From Linum tenue (taxonomy: Eukaryota > Streptophyta > Magnoliopsida > Malpighiales > Linaceae): DNA of 64,000 bases. The DNA is taken from positions 31,881,168-31,945,167 of the forward strand of contig CAMGYJ010000006.1 in NCBI GenBank assembly GCA_946122785.1. The letters are read 5' to 3'. Below, piece after piece: positions 1 to 9,990 of the stretch. The notes under the pieces were generated by a model, which searched no databases, had not been told where the DNA came from, and was given only the letters and a program-made list of their open reading frames with translations. Each line of letters opens with the position of its first letter. The first letter of the stretch is position 1. The translations under genes and the position numbers were made by a program.

Positions 1-69
1 CCTAAAACATTGGCCATCCATATTTAACAACTATGACCAAAATCCCAAACCACAAGTTCACTCCAACGG

Positions 70-1736
70 TCATGATTTTGTTATTGCAATGCCGTTAGTG
101 TTTATGTAGCTCAGACTATCGATTACTCGAAGAACTGAAATAATCTCGGACAATGGGTCCAAGCATGCTTTACTCAACACCTTTGCACTTGACACTATGA
201 CGTTGGACGTTGCTTCATCCCTGCTCCTAATTTCAAGTGGTCCAAAATCTCCATGGTACAAATAAGCTTCAGCCACATTGGCCCCAACGGCAAACGACTT
301 TGTGTCAGCCTGTACCACCTCAACGACACCGTCTTCATTCCAGAGCATCAAACACTGATGCAGTGATGAAGGAACTCACTTGTTGGTGTGGATCCAATCC
401 CGGCCAAGTATTGTGTTGTAGCTTATCATTCTATCTACCACGAAAAAAGCGCTCATCCGCTTCTATGATCCAACTCCCACGACAACTGGGAGGATTCCCC
501 TGGCAGAAGTGGACCCGCCATTGAAGCTTGTCACAAACACTTCCGTTGGGATCAAATTAGTAGTATTCTTGCCCAACTTCTTCAGCATCCTTGTTGGCAG
601 CACATTTACTGCGGCGCCATTGTCAACTAAGACTCTCGACATTGGTACGTCATCAAGTGTGGCCTTGATGTAGAGAGGCCTCAAATGACACAACATCTTC
701 GGCTCGGGCTCGTTAAAAACAGCGACCATGTTCGATTCTTCACCCGTGGTTCCTTCGTCCACAGCTTTCCCCTTCACTTCTGCAGCGCGCATAGATTTAT
801 CCACCTCGTCGAACTCTGATCTTCACGTGATGTTCTCCACTGACATACTTGTTGACTCTTTCGAACCTTGGTACAATACGTAAAAAGGATATCTTCCCCT
901 ATCTTTGCCCAGTAGCCCCACAGCTTTGTGGCCTGCTTCTTACAGCTCTTTTAGGATCCGCTGCGAACTCTTGTTCTGCTTGGCTGACTCTACTGCCAAA
1001 TCAATTCGACCATTCGTGCGAGCCATCATTGCACTCCACGGCTCAACCTCGATTGGCAGATTCGCAGACTCGCCAACCAGCTCTGCCTCTGCTGGCTCCT
1101 CATTCTCCTCCTCTAAAGTCAGTTGAGCAAAACCGCTCACCAGCTCAGCAACATTGACCACTTGAGCAGCTTCGTCGACCTCTTCAACCTCCATCACAAC
1201 TTCGCCATCCTCTCCCTGATTTTCCAAATCAGTGTGAAAGATCAAAGGCAAGATGTAGTTGTTCACCACCACCGGTGGTAGACTCCCAAACTGGATCGTC
1301 ATGGGTGCACCTTGGTTGTAACATCGTCATCCTTATTTTTTCGATCAAATTTCGACTTCGGATCCTCCAATTCCAGCATCTCCTCTTCGATAAAGGAGTC
1401 ATCCAACTCAGCATCGTACTCAGCCTCTCCCTGGACTCCCTGATCGTTCCCATCCAGCTTGTCCTCGACAACTTTTCCATCACCGACCACAGTCACTCTC
1501 AGACCCGTGGCAGAGTTGTCCACGTTCACATTTGCTTGCAAGTTTGCTATCCTCCTTCCTTGAGCATTCTTGCGGAGGTACCTTCGATACTGCGTCCTTG
1601 ACATCTCGTCAACCGCGATGGGTTGTTGACGACGGACATCGTAGGTGTGCCAACCACCCTGTGGCACATTTGGCATCTTGAAGGTTCTCCTGACCGGTGG
1701 GGAACCTCTCATAGGTTGGGCAAGTCCAAAAGACAA
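70..1736 (-). pseudogene. gag-pol linker and retropepsin of the left gypsy element
   Basis: Degenerate start of pol. At 1299-1736 there is a basic linker with the segment RTQYRRYLRKNAQGRR, followed at 940-1302 by an acidic linker. At 463-804 lies an aspartic protease domain with the active-site block VDNGAAVNVLP (DNGA in place of the usual DTGA/DSGA) and a later ILPVVVGVGS segment. At 70-351 is a post-protease stretch (FGPLEIRSRDEA) typical of the run-up to reverse transcriptase in plant gypsy polyproteins. The three pieces are in different frames, so at least two frameshifts separate them. The protein would cut the Gag-Pol polyprotein in virus-like particles; this copy cannot make it. DNG is a family variant and need not be a lesion. 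Confidence 0.7.
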
Positions 1737-1922
1737 ACTTTTGAAAGGCGGGGCACTTTGAGCAACCCACTATCTACTTTGCCCTCTTCCCCATGCAGGT
1801 GTCTGTACTCCTTCGACATTGCGTTCATACGAGGGGTACCTAGATTTGAACTGTCGTGGTCCCAATCTCTCGTGGACCGACTGGCTCGGTCCTGCTCCCC
1901 CAATGTTTAGCTTTCCGCGGCA

Positions 1923-3992
1923 CTAGGCACACAACTTCTCTTCCTCAGCTAGATCCAGGCGTGGCCCGTCTTGCACTTGGGAGGATGATGCACCCTGGGC
2001 CACATCAGAACTACCACTCGGCGGTGGCGTTGTATCCAACACCAGCTTGAAGCGTGGCATGCTAATCTTAGAGAAATCAGGGTTGACCATGTTGATGCCA
2101 ACAACGTTTGGGAAAGGGTCTGTGTCGACAATCATGGCCTCCTTCCTCGGCTCTGGGAACTTGAACCGGCCTTTCTCAATTGCATCCTGCACAACGTTGC
2201 GAAACACACCACACATGATAGTTGAATGAGACGCACTGTTGTGCCACTTACAATATTGTTTTCCTTTTAATTTACCAGCTGGCGGGATAATATGCCCCCC
2301 CAGTTAACTTAATTTGACCATCTTTGTAAAGCTGGTCAAAAATCAACTCTGATTTTGAAACATCAAAGGAATATTTCCTAGTTTGAATTGGAGCACGATT
2401 GGGCTTTCCACCTTGTGGTTCCCCATCGGGCTTGGCTAGAGAAGCACACACATATGGCTTCCCCTGCACAATCTCGGCAAATCAACTTCAACCTCGTCAA
2501 CATCGCTGCCGACGTTATTCACACCATAATTTTCAAAATTAGGGAAATATTGTCCACGAGAGCCACTTCTCTTATGTTCTTCTTCATGGAGAAGAGACTC
2601 ATATCTAACAGCGCATGACATCAATTGAAACAGATCAGAAAACTCCCTATCTTGAAACTTTTTACGAAATTCAAAATTCAATCCACCCTGTGCAAGTTTA
2701 ACAAACTCGCGTTCTGACAAGTTCACAAAACATCGATTTTTTGCATTCTTAAAATTGGTTAAGAAGTGTTCCACTGTTTCTCCTGGCTGTTGGCGCATTC
2801 GTGCCAAGTCTGCCATTGTTACTTCCAACTCAGAACAGTAAAACTGGGCATGGAACATTTGTTCATTTGCTGCCACGTTTGAACCGAGTTCGATGGCAAG
2901 TTGACGTACCACGCGAATGCAGGACCGGTCAACGAATTGCCAAACAAACGCAATTTTGACAGTAAATCATCCAACGTGTTTGACGGTGGACTGATCTCCA
3001 GTTCCGTTGAAGGTGATGAAATCAGGCACGCGAAAACCACGTGGAAAGGGGTAGTATCTATCTACCCAATTCGGATATGGTTACACTGGCGGCATCGTTG
3101 GTATACTCCCTAAACCAAATTAATCCGCTAGCATCTGTGCTACCTGATCTCGAATGACATTAATGTCTTGCCCCCGAGTTGCCCCCCTAGTGGTACGAAT
3201 CCAGCAGGATCCATGCCAAGCCCGTTTGAAGGAGGAGGCACGTTTTGCGGGTAGCCACGTGGTGGAACATGATCATTGTTGATCGTTCCTCCACCAACAG
3301 CACCGCTCATCGGATCCACGTAGGGTCTAGCCTCCGGGATATTTTGTGGACCCCCACCATGAAACGGCGGTGGTTCAACGCGAGTGTTAGCGGCAGTGCT
3401 AGTCTCGCCAAGGTTAACTCGCGGAGTTGGTGGGTTCATCACTGGTGTCGGCAAAACTCCTTGTCTTGGCGGACTAATTCGAGCACTGTTGTTTGGAAAA
3501 CCAGTTTCGCTATTTAAATTTTTTTCACCATTTAGCGGCAAATCCCTAGGTTGCATTACTGGTCTACCCAAAAGCTCCCTAATTTCATTCATATCACGTA
3601 GATTTTTATCCACAAAAAATCAAACTCATGTATGTTTTTAGTCACTACTTCAAAGAGTTGGCCTAAACGCCTATCAACTCGAGACTCAAGAGAATCATGT
3701 CGTGCAGTTAATGCGTCAAAACACTGATTTACCTTGGCTTTGAAGCTTTCAAACTGAAAAACTCGCCTTTGAAGCCTACGAACTCATTATTGAGGTAAGC
3801 AAACATGCGACGGTTCTCCTCCATTAATTGGCGGATTGATAAATCCTCTATCAGCCCAGCTGTGGACGGCGGATTCTCAGACCCGCCGATGTCTTCAGCA
3901 CCGATTCCTTGGCTTCCTTTAATGTTGGCCACATGTTCCTCCACGAATCCGGGCGGAACATCCCCTTCCTGATTCCTTCGTCGCGGAGCCAT
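1923..3992 (-). pseudogene. gag of the left gypsy element
   Basis: Capsid/nucleocapsid gene in several frames. The start at 3992 (MAPRRRNQEGDVPPGF) follows the leader directly. A proline-rich segment lies at 3140-3613. The retrotransposon Gag capsid domain is at 2436-3040, with FAWYVNLPSNSVQTW and QQPGETVEHFLTNFKNAKNRC. A CX2HX4HX4C motif, CKWHNSASHSTIMC, lies near 2215-2265 and continues into GVFRNVVQDAIEKGRFKFP. This CHHC knuckle and the following VDTDPFP segment are what I associate with Tat/Ogre-like Gag. Frame breaks near 3140, 2830 and 2272 make it non-functional. Confidence 0.72.
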
Positions 3993-4025
3993 TCAAACAC
4001 ACGTGTCCCACCGGGTGTGCCAATT
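3993..4025 (-). promoter_or_regulatory. leader with probable primer-binding region
   Basis: Between the LTR end and the gag ATG the minus strand reads AATTGGCACACCCGGTGGGA, directly after the LTR terminal CA. The position is right for a reverse-transcription primer site, and TTGGC starts are common in plant gypsy primer sites. I could not assign the tRNA, so this rests on position only. Confidence 0.4.
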
Positions 4026-4779
4026 TGTTTCGATGGCAAAACTCGCGTGTTTAATGCACTATGTTTTCAAGGAAACACAAAACAAACAACCGTCAAATAT
4101 CCACCGCCGAATTTCGGCGCCGTTGATTTGATCGATTAAATAGAAACCAAGGCGACAGTCAAATATCCACCACCAGCGTCGATGATGTTGATTTGATTGT
4201 TGCACCTTTGACTTCTAACCAAGAACAACCGTTACTCAGTTTACCACGTCTCCAAACTACGTTCGAACGAGGGTGTTCGACGAGAAATGAGAAATCAAAC
4301 CAGGAGTGTTCTAAGTTACGTTACCTCTACTCCCTTGGAGGTTCCTCTGGAGAGCTCCGCGACTACGACTACAATCTACGAGTACTACGATTCTGCAAAG
4401 GAGGTCTTTGAAAGAGAAGTTCTACGAAACTAGAGAGAAAAAGGTAAGTCTGCGATGGTGCAGTTTGAGATTTGATTTTGCCGTCCCAAGCTTCTCTCTC
4501 TTCCTGATCTTTATACTTCGCTCTTGTCCCCGCAGTTGTAGTAATTGCCTTCGCGCCTTTGTCTCCCACGTTCCTCATTCTTGTCAACCGTGCGGGTAAC
4601 TTCCTCCTTGTTGAGTAACTCCCACGAGTGCGAAACCGCTTGGACACGCGTAAACTTGGCCAAAACGACACTGAGCCAAAATCCACAATCCTCCACCACG
4701 GTTCCATCCTCCAAACAACCCTGTCCTAATAATAAACAAACGACATCGAGCCCACGCATCGTCAAAACTGAAATCTCGC

Positions 4780-5830
4780 CACTGTGACGTTGTTTTTGGC
4801 TAACCAACGCCGTTTCCTATCCTTGCGGTATCGTTCCACGAAACAATGTTGTTTTCTACACCGTTTATGTGAAATTTCTCACGACAGTGTTCTATATTAA
4901 ACACTGTCGTTTCCTAATCCGCGGTGTTGTTGATACCTCTCGCGGCGTCGTTTTCAACTAAACTACACCGTCTAAAATAATCTTTAAAATACTAATTAAT
5001 TAAACCGACCATCATTGTTGACACGATGTCAAACCCTCACTTCGCGGCGCCGTTCTTAGTTAAACAACATCGTTTTCTAGTCCTACGATGTTGTTGAGCT
5101 TCGCGATGTCGCTTGATCTTTCCGCGACATCGCTTTTCACTAATCTATGCCGACCTTGACAAATTCAAAGCCACAACTCAACTGTTGCGGCTCGGTCTCA
5201 TCAAAAAGTGTCTTTCTTCATCCGCGATATTGTTCTCTACCAAACGGTGACGTTTTCTCGTCTTGCGGTGCCGTTGGGCTTGGCGGGCCACCCTCGCCAA
5301 AATCCTACCCGTTGTGGTGTATATTTTTAATTAAACGGCGTCGCTTAGTAATACCACAGAACTTTTGATGCCTTAAGCGGTGTCGTTTTTAGCTAAACCG
5401 CAGCGCTTGATTCTACCGACATCGTTTTAATATTAAACGATGTCGTCCTAACTACTGCGGCATTGTTGGGCTTACTCGCGGTATCGTTTCCTTCCCCAAA
5501 ACGGCTCCGCTTGCTTTTCCTTTCGCGACATTGTTTTTTATTAAACATTGTCGCTTGCTAGTTCAGCGGTACCGTTGGACCTACTCGCGGTACCGTTTTT
5601 AATTAAACCAACGTATTAAACTGCCGAGATTTTGCACGTTGGGTTGGGCGGATTTTGGGCCAATCACTTACCTGATATTGTTTTTAATTAATCGGCCTCG
5701 CTTACCAAGGCCTCTCGCGGTAGCGTTTGGTAATCCGCGGTGCCGTTGGGTTTACTCGCGATATCGTTTTCCCCATCCGCGATGCCGCTTGTCTCCATGC
5801 GATATCGCTTCCCCCCTTCTGGCAAGGAAT
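4780..5830. repeat. dense degenerate GCGGTRYCGTT repeats inside the LTR
   Basis: About 1 kb in which variants of GCGGTGTCGTT and its complement AACGACACCGC recur every 15-40 bp, often as back-to-back pairs such as AAACGATGTCGT or AAACACTGTCGTTT that are near-palindromic. CpG-containing cores alternate with AT-rich linkers such as TTTTTAATTAAAC. It is not a simple tandem array because spacing and orientation vary. The function is unknown; such clusters in U3 may bind transcription factors. Confidence 0.75.
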
Positions 5831-5869
5831 AAAACAACCTCCTTTTCCAACACCAATACTAACCGTGCG

Positions 5870-6692
5870 CAGCGGCGGATCTAGGGCTGGGCCAACCCAG
5901 GCCACGGCCCAGCCCTCCGTCAGATCTAGAGCTAGTATAGTGATTACAAGATTTTGAATTTAGGTATTCGGCCAAGTACTCTTTAAAAGTCGGTCGAGTG
6001 TTATTTGATAATATAATTTTGTGTAACTAGAAAAGCGGTGTAGATAAACATATGCAAACAACTACTCCCAATTTAGCCTAGAAATTCTAGCCCGAATGAT
6101 TTTCATTTGAAAAAAAAAAAAACAATAAAACCTAAATGTCTAAAATGTAAAAGACCATATAAAGTTTTATTGAAATAAGAAACCCCTCTAAACAAAGTGA
6201 TTTTTTGGTTGATTCGTCCAATCTTGACCTTGCCCGTTTATAGCGGCTACATTGGAGAGGACATTTTAAGCAATGAAATATGTGGAAACTAATTTGAGCA
6301 ACAAAATGTGCGATGAATTTTTCATTGATTGCATAGCTATTTTATTTGAGAGTGAGTATGCTATTGATATGGATGGAGATTATATTATTGATGGGATTTT
6401 CCAAAATAAAAAACCTTCTATTACAATTGGCATTAATGCAACACAATTTATTAACCAAACCTTTCAGACTTTCCAAATTATTATCCAAACCTTTCAAAAT
6501 ATAAAATATTAGTTAAATTTTTTGTAATGCATCAAAATATCAGTCATTTGTCTATTATCATTGGTAATTTTGTAACTAATTTCTCATTTGAAATACTTGA
6601 ATTTTGAAATGTTGACTATTTTTATTTACGACATCTAGTATTATATTCAAATGCGGCCAAGTGCTCTACTATGTTATGGATCCGCGGTATCG
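5870..6692 (+). mobile_element. relic of a hAT transposon (ZMYM1-like/DUF4371 type)
   Basis: The left end reads CAGCGGCGGATCTAGGGCTG, then a GGGCTGGGCC-rich subterminal stretch, the usual left terminus of plant hAT elements with DUF4371-type transposases. The right end is less clear; GGATCCGC near 6680 resembles the complement of the left end. A phrase near the left end (GGCCAAGTACTCT, 5970) recurs near the right (GGCCAAGTGCTCT, 6656). Only the transposase C terminus remains, so the interior is deleted. No clean 8-bp duplication could be read. Confidence 0.65.
6224..6512 (+). pseudogene. hAT transposase C-terminal dimerisation domain, remnant
   Basis: Codons from 6243 read TLERTF, a stop, then AMKYVETNLSNKMCDEFF, which matches the family pattern ATxERxFSAMKxVKTxLRNxMxDEF of hAT transposases; the Ser codon of FSAMK has become TAA at 6267-6269. 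Just upstream, LTLPV at 6224-6238 is in a different frame, so a frameshift separates the usual LPVAT motif. The ORF then runs from the Met at 6273 to the stop at 6512. This domain mediates transposase dimerisation. The remnant is clearly dead. Confidence 0.7.
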
Positions 6693-6875
6693 AATTAAAT
6701 GCCCAGACTAATGCGGCATTGAATTCAGGCCAAAATAATTTTAGGTGTCAACAAGTTGATCTAGAGAGGATACTATCACGTACGTTAAAACACACACGGT
6801 ATCATATAGGTTTGATTTTCGAAGCAACATATTGTATAAAATAAAGGGTTATTGACATAAAAATGTCATTTACGA

Positions 6876-7271
6876 GGTGACTTCTACAATACTTCGGGTG
6901 AATCCGAGCTACCGCATACCTTGAGTATGAAAACGCTATCTATACCTCGAATTAACAGGATTTTTGGACATGATACTATACAATAACCTTAATGAGCGAA
7001 CCCTAGGTCCTAATTATCTAAATCATAAACTATAAACCCTAAAATGGTGCATTGATTTTTTTGCATATATTTGGACGAATCATAATCGTCAATTATTGTT
7101 TCTAATTAAATTGATCTTGGGGTATAAGATTTAGAGAATTAAAACCTAGATTTTGATCTTTAAGGGTTAGAGTATAGTATCATGTCCGAAAGATTAGTCA
7201 ATTCAACAACTGGATAGTGTTTTCTTATATGCGATACCCCGGATTTCACCCTGGGTATCGTAGAACTCCCC
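6876..7271. mobile_element. Mutator-like MITE with long terminal inverted repeats
   Basis: A 396-bp foldback element flanked by a perfect 9-bp direct repeat CATTTACGA (6867-6875 and 7272-7280). The two arms, 6876 to about 7033 and about 7115 to 7271, are imperfect inverted copies. Examples are GGTGACTTCTACAATAC against the complement GGGGAGTTCTACGATAC, and GGACATGATACTATAC (about 6974) against an identical complement of 7177-7192. A 9-bp duplication with long TIRs is the Mutator-superfamily signature. It encodes nothing. A related cluster lies at 57291-58270. Confidence 0.85.
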
Positions 7272-8510
7272 CATTTACGATTAGGTTGGGTTACTAACAA
7301 AATGATCAATTATATTTACTTTTGAATAATTAATTATATGTGTTATATTAACTAATCAAATAGTTGTTTTGTCGTTCTTCATCAAAATTTCTATTAAAAA
7401 AAACCATTGACATATTACATAATCAAAACTAATATAAAATGTCAAATAGACTTTCTAATATCTTAACATAAAGTCCAAACAAACCAGAAACCAAACTCAT
7501 CCAATCCAATCCAATCCAAAATGCCCAACCCATCCATACTCCCAACCAGAAAAGGAAACCCTCATCTATGAGTTTAGTATGCACCATTTTGTTGCCAAAT
7601 ACAACAGTTTTTTTTTGGGACCAACAACAATAGTTTTGATTTTGTTGGACTTTCCTTTCTGGTCTTTCAGTACGCATTTCATTATTTACGATGAAACTCT
7701 TTCTCAAGATCCTACGATGCTCAAGTCAGATACCAATATCAGAAAATAAACTAGGGAGGGACTTCACATGCTCCCCATCTCATCCGAGTGATAAAGATGG
7801 TATAATGATGACTCTCTAGGTGTACTAATCCGCTTCAGTTTGTTATCTAGCAAAACAAAGTTTGAATTCAACTAACTAAACTACTCAAACAACTACATTA
7901 AGTTTAAACTACTAATTAAAAGTTGAGAGCTCACTTAGGCGATCATTCCCCTAGCCACTAATCAGATTGATGTTTAACAATTCTCTAACTTGATTCGTTA
8001 TTCATTCATAATGAAGAGAGTCATTGACTAAACATTGAATCTCTATTCGAGCAATCAAGGCCCTCTTGAGTCGATTCCTTAGAGGGGCTGATATGATCTA
8101 GGTTCTGAAGACTCAAACTCGGTCAACAATCAGAATATGAAAACTCCAATTTTGGGGTTTTCTAGGATTTTTCTTCAAGAACACGAAAAGTAAAGATAAT
8201 ACGAAAACTGGTCAAACGATCCCGAACATGTGGTAAAGGAAAATCAGATATTCATCGCTCCCCATGACCATATGTGATCGTTAGGTTGATAAGAACCTCG
8301 TACAATCCTCTGGAATCCTCGACGAAGAGTTTGCACAACCATTAAAACTTGAACTTGAAAATCTTTCGATTTTATTTGATAAATAATACTTGATTGAATG
8401 TTTCATACAATAGACCAAATCTTCATGTATAGGAGTAGCAAAATAACCCTAAAAACGAATGTAAGGGGTCCTTTGGTTTTGGTGATTGTTTGATTGAGAT
8501 AGTTACAATG
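7272..8510. other. spacer, possible old LTR relic at 7790-8130
   Basis: No gene recognised. The stretch TTGTTATCTAGCAAAACAAAG near 7840 and the following layout loosely resemble the TTATTATCTAGC segment of the Athila-like LTRs (8630, 18730, 45050), so an old LTR fragment is possible. The short open frames at 7429-7707 and 8403-8585 on the minus strand match nothing I know. The last 5 bases (8511-8515, CATGT) are the left target duplication of the next element. Confidence 0.35.
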
Positions 8511-8515
8511 CATGT

Positions 8516-9966
8516 TGACACGCGAAAACACAACACCAAACTGCGACCAAGTGCAATCACAGTCTGGAAATGCAGTAAGTGGCAAGCTCTATTTGTCAAC
8601 CCGGGGCCTAGATCTACTGCCTACTCCATGATTATTTATTATCTAGCAAACTAAGTCGAGTGATTGTGGTATTAACTAAAAGCAATAAGAAAGCAGGAAA
8701 TGGTTCAAAGTTCTTTAGAAAGGGAAGAGTCACTCGGGAATGAGTCCCTCTAGCTCCTTAGTTAGGTCACAATTGTAATTACCCTGGGTTGATTAACTGT
8801 TGATTAAACTGCGGAAGATCCGACAGTAGCTTGGAATCTCTTAAGCTGACCAAGCCCTCTCAGGTAGGCTAACCGGCAGGCGACTAACCTTCAGCGGAAT
8901 AGACTAATGAGGCAATAAGCACAGAACTCCACTACTGGAATTGGGTTCCATTACAAAGAAGTAAATCGATTAACTCTCGTATAATCAATCTACCACTACC
9001 GATTGATGAAGCTCTAACAACCTAATCAGATTCTATCTATCTCAGGTTGCAGCAGAAATCAAGAAAAGATGATCAGGCTTCAATTGACTCAATGAATCAT
9101 GCATCAATCGATTAAAATCAATCAGTATAACAATCCCAAGTCATTATAATCAAGATCCCTAACACATGGAACTAGGGTTCTTCATACCCAAGTGAGAGAA
9201 GGTTCTACTCCATAGAGAGAGAGAGGAAAACAGGAATCAGAGTAGTCATACTCATAAAGATGAGGATAATCTGCTCTGGGATGTCGATCTTCACTCCTGG
9301 GGATGAAATCTGGGCTTCAATGGTGAGAAATCCACTCCAAATAGCTCTTAGGGTTTGTTCTTCGCACTTTCTCTCTCTAAAACTATGTTTTTTGCTCAAG
9401 AACTCGATTCCGTTACCTTTGGCTACAAACTGCCTCAAAAACCTGATTCTGGGCAAAACACGGTCGAGCGCACGGCCGTGTTTTTCTTTTGCCCGTCTGT
9501 GCCCTCACCACGTGTTAAAAACATGCCCGCGTCGGCCAAAACACGGTCGTGCCTAAAGAATGATACGACCGTGTTTTGCTTCTCTTCCGCCCCTATTTTG
9601 GACATCACAGCAGCTCGCAAAAATCAACCCTCGGCATAAATAACACGATCTGAAACACGACCGTGTTTTTCTTTAGGCCAGCCCGTGTTTTGCTTCTTCA
9701 TCAATTCAGCTCTCGCACTAAAAAACACTGGAGTGCTCGCTCGTGTACATGGCTATGTTCTTCATGCGTCCCTGCCCGTGTTTTGCCCCCAGCTCGACCG
9801 AATGACCTCCAAACGCCCGAATCTCATGCTTAGCCTTTCCTTCGATGTCTGGGACCTAATATATGACGTAGCACAACCCAGCGTAAAATGGGCCAAAAAT
9901 ACACGACTACGAGCCGCAAACGGATAAGAACTAAGGGTGCAAACATGTGCAAATACATCGTTATCA
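8516..9966 (-). repeat. 3' LTR of the outer Athila-like element
   Basis: 1451 bp with TG/CA ends: on the plus strand it starts TGACACGCG and ends CATCGTTATCA. The polypurine tract complement follows directly. It holds a GA run at about 9211, conserved at the same place in the other LTRs and about 4 bp shorter than in its partner at 22280, and a CACGGCCGTG-type palindrome array (9465-9780). Differences from the partner LTR are often C/T or G/A at CpG or CHG sites, as expected after methylation-driven decay. Confidence 0.85.
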
Positions 9967-9990
9967 AATTCTCCCACACTTAACCGTTTG
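9967..9990 (-). promoter_or_regulatory. polypurine tract
   Basis: The minus strand reads TTAAGTGTGGGAGAATT immediately before the LTR start TGATAACG. A purine-rich run abutting the 3' LTR is the plus-strand primer of reverse transcription. The same tract abuts the LTRs ending at 29248 (AAGTGTGGGGGAGTT) and 36469. Confidence 0.8.

Larger units (their letters stand above)
1..6753 (-). mobile_element. Ty3/gypsy element, Tat/Ogre-like, left part outside window
   Basis: A minus-strand LTR retrotransposon that enters the window in its pol gene. Reading down from 6753 there is one LTR (4026-6753), a short leader, gag (3992 to 1923), a gag-pol linker and protease (1736 to 70). Reverse transcriptase and integrase would lie left of base 1. 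The CHHC-type knuckle in gag and the protease with its downstream segment resemble Tat-lineage plant gypsy elements; the clade call is from memory of such proteins and is moderate. Frameshifts and stops break every ORF. The LTR ends in TGTCAACA followed by AGTTG, which would be the target duplication, but the partner copy is not in the window. Confidence 0.75.
4026..6753 (-). repeat. LTR of the left gypsy element, interrupted by hAT relic
   Basis: On the minus strand the LTR runs TGTTGACACC... to ...CGAAACA, so it has TG/CA ends. It would be about 1.9 kb without the 0.8-kb hAT relic at 5870-6692. Sequence resuming at about 6692 (GCGGTATCGAATT) has the same motif type found left of the relic (CCTTGCGGTATCG at 4825), which supports insertion into the LTR. 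As this LTR lies upstream of gag on the minus strand, it is the 5' LTR. Confidence 0.65.

Noticed and set aside
7429..7707. 92-codon minus-strand frame with Trp/Gly-rich stretch
   Set aside because: No recognised domain, no conserved neighbours, and it lies in decayed spacer between MITE and LTR; chance is the better explanation.
8516..9966. Solo LTR
   Set aside because: A polypurine tract and internal sequence follow on the right, and CATGT recurs only at 23044, so it belongs to a larger element.
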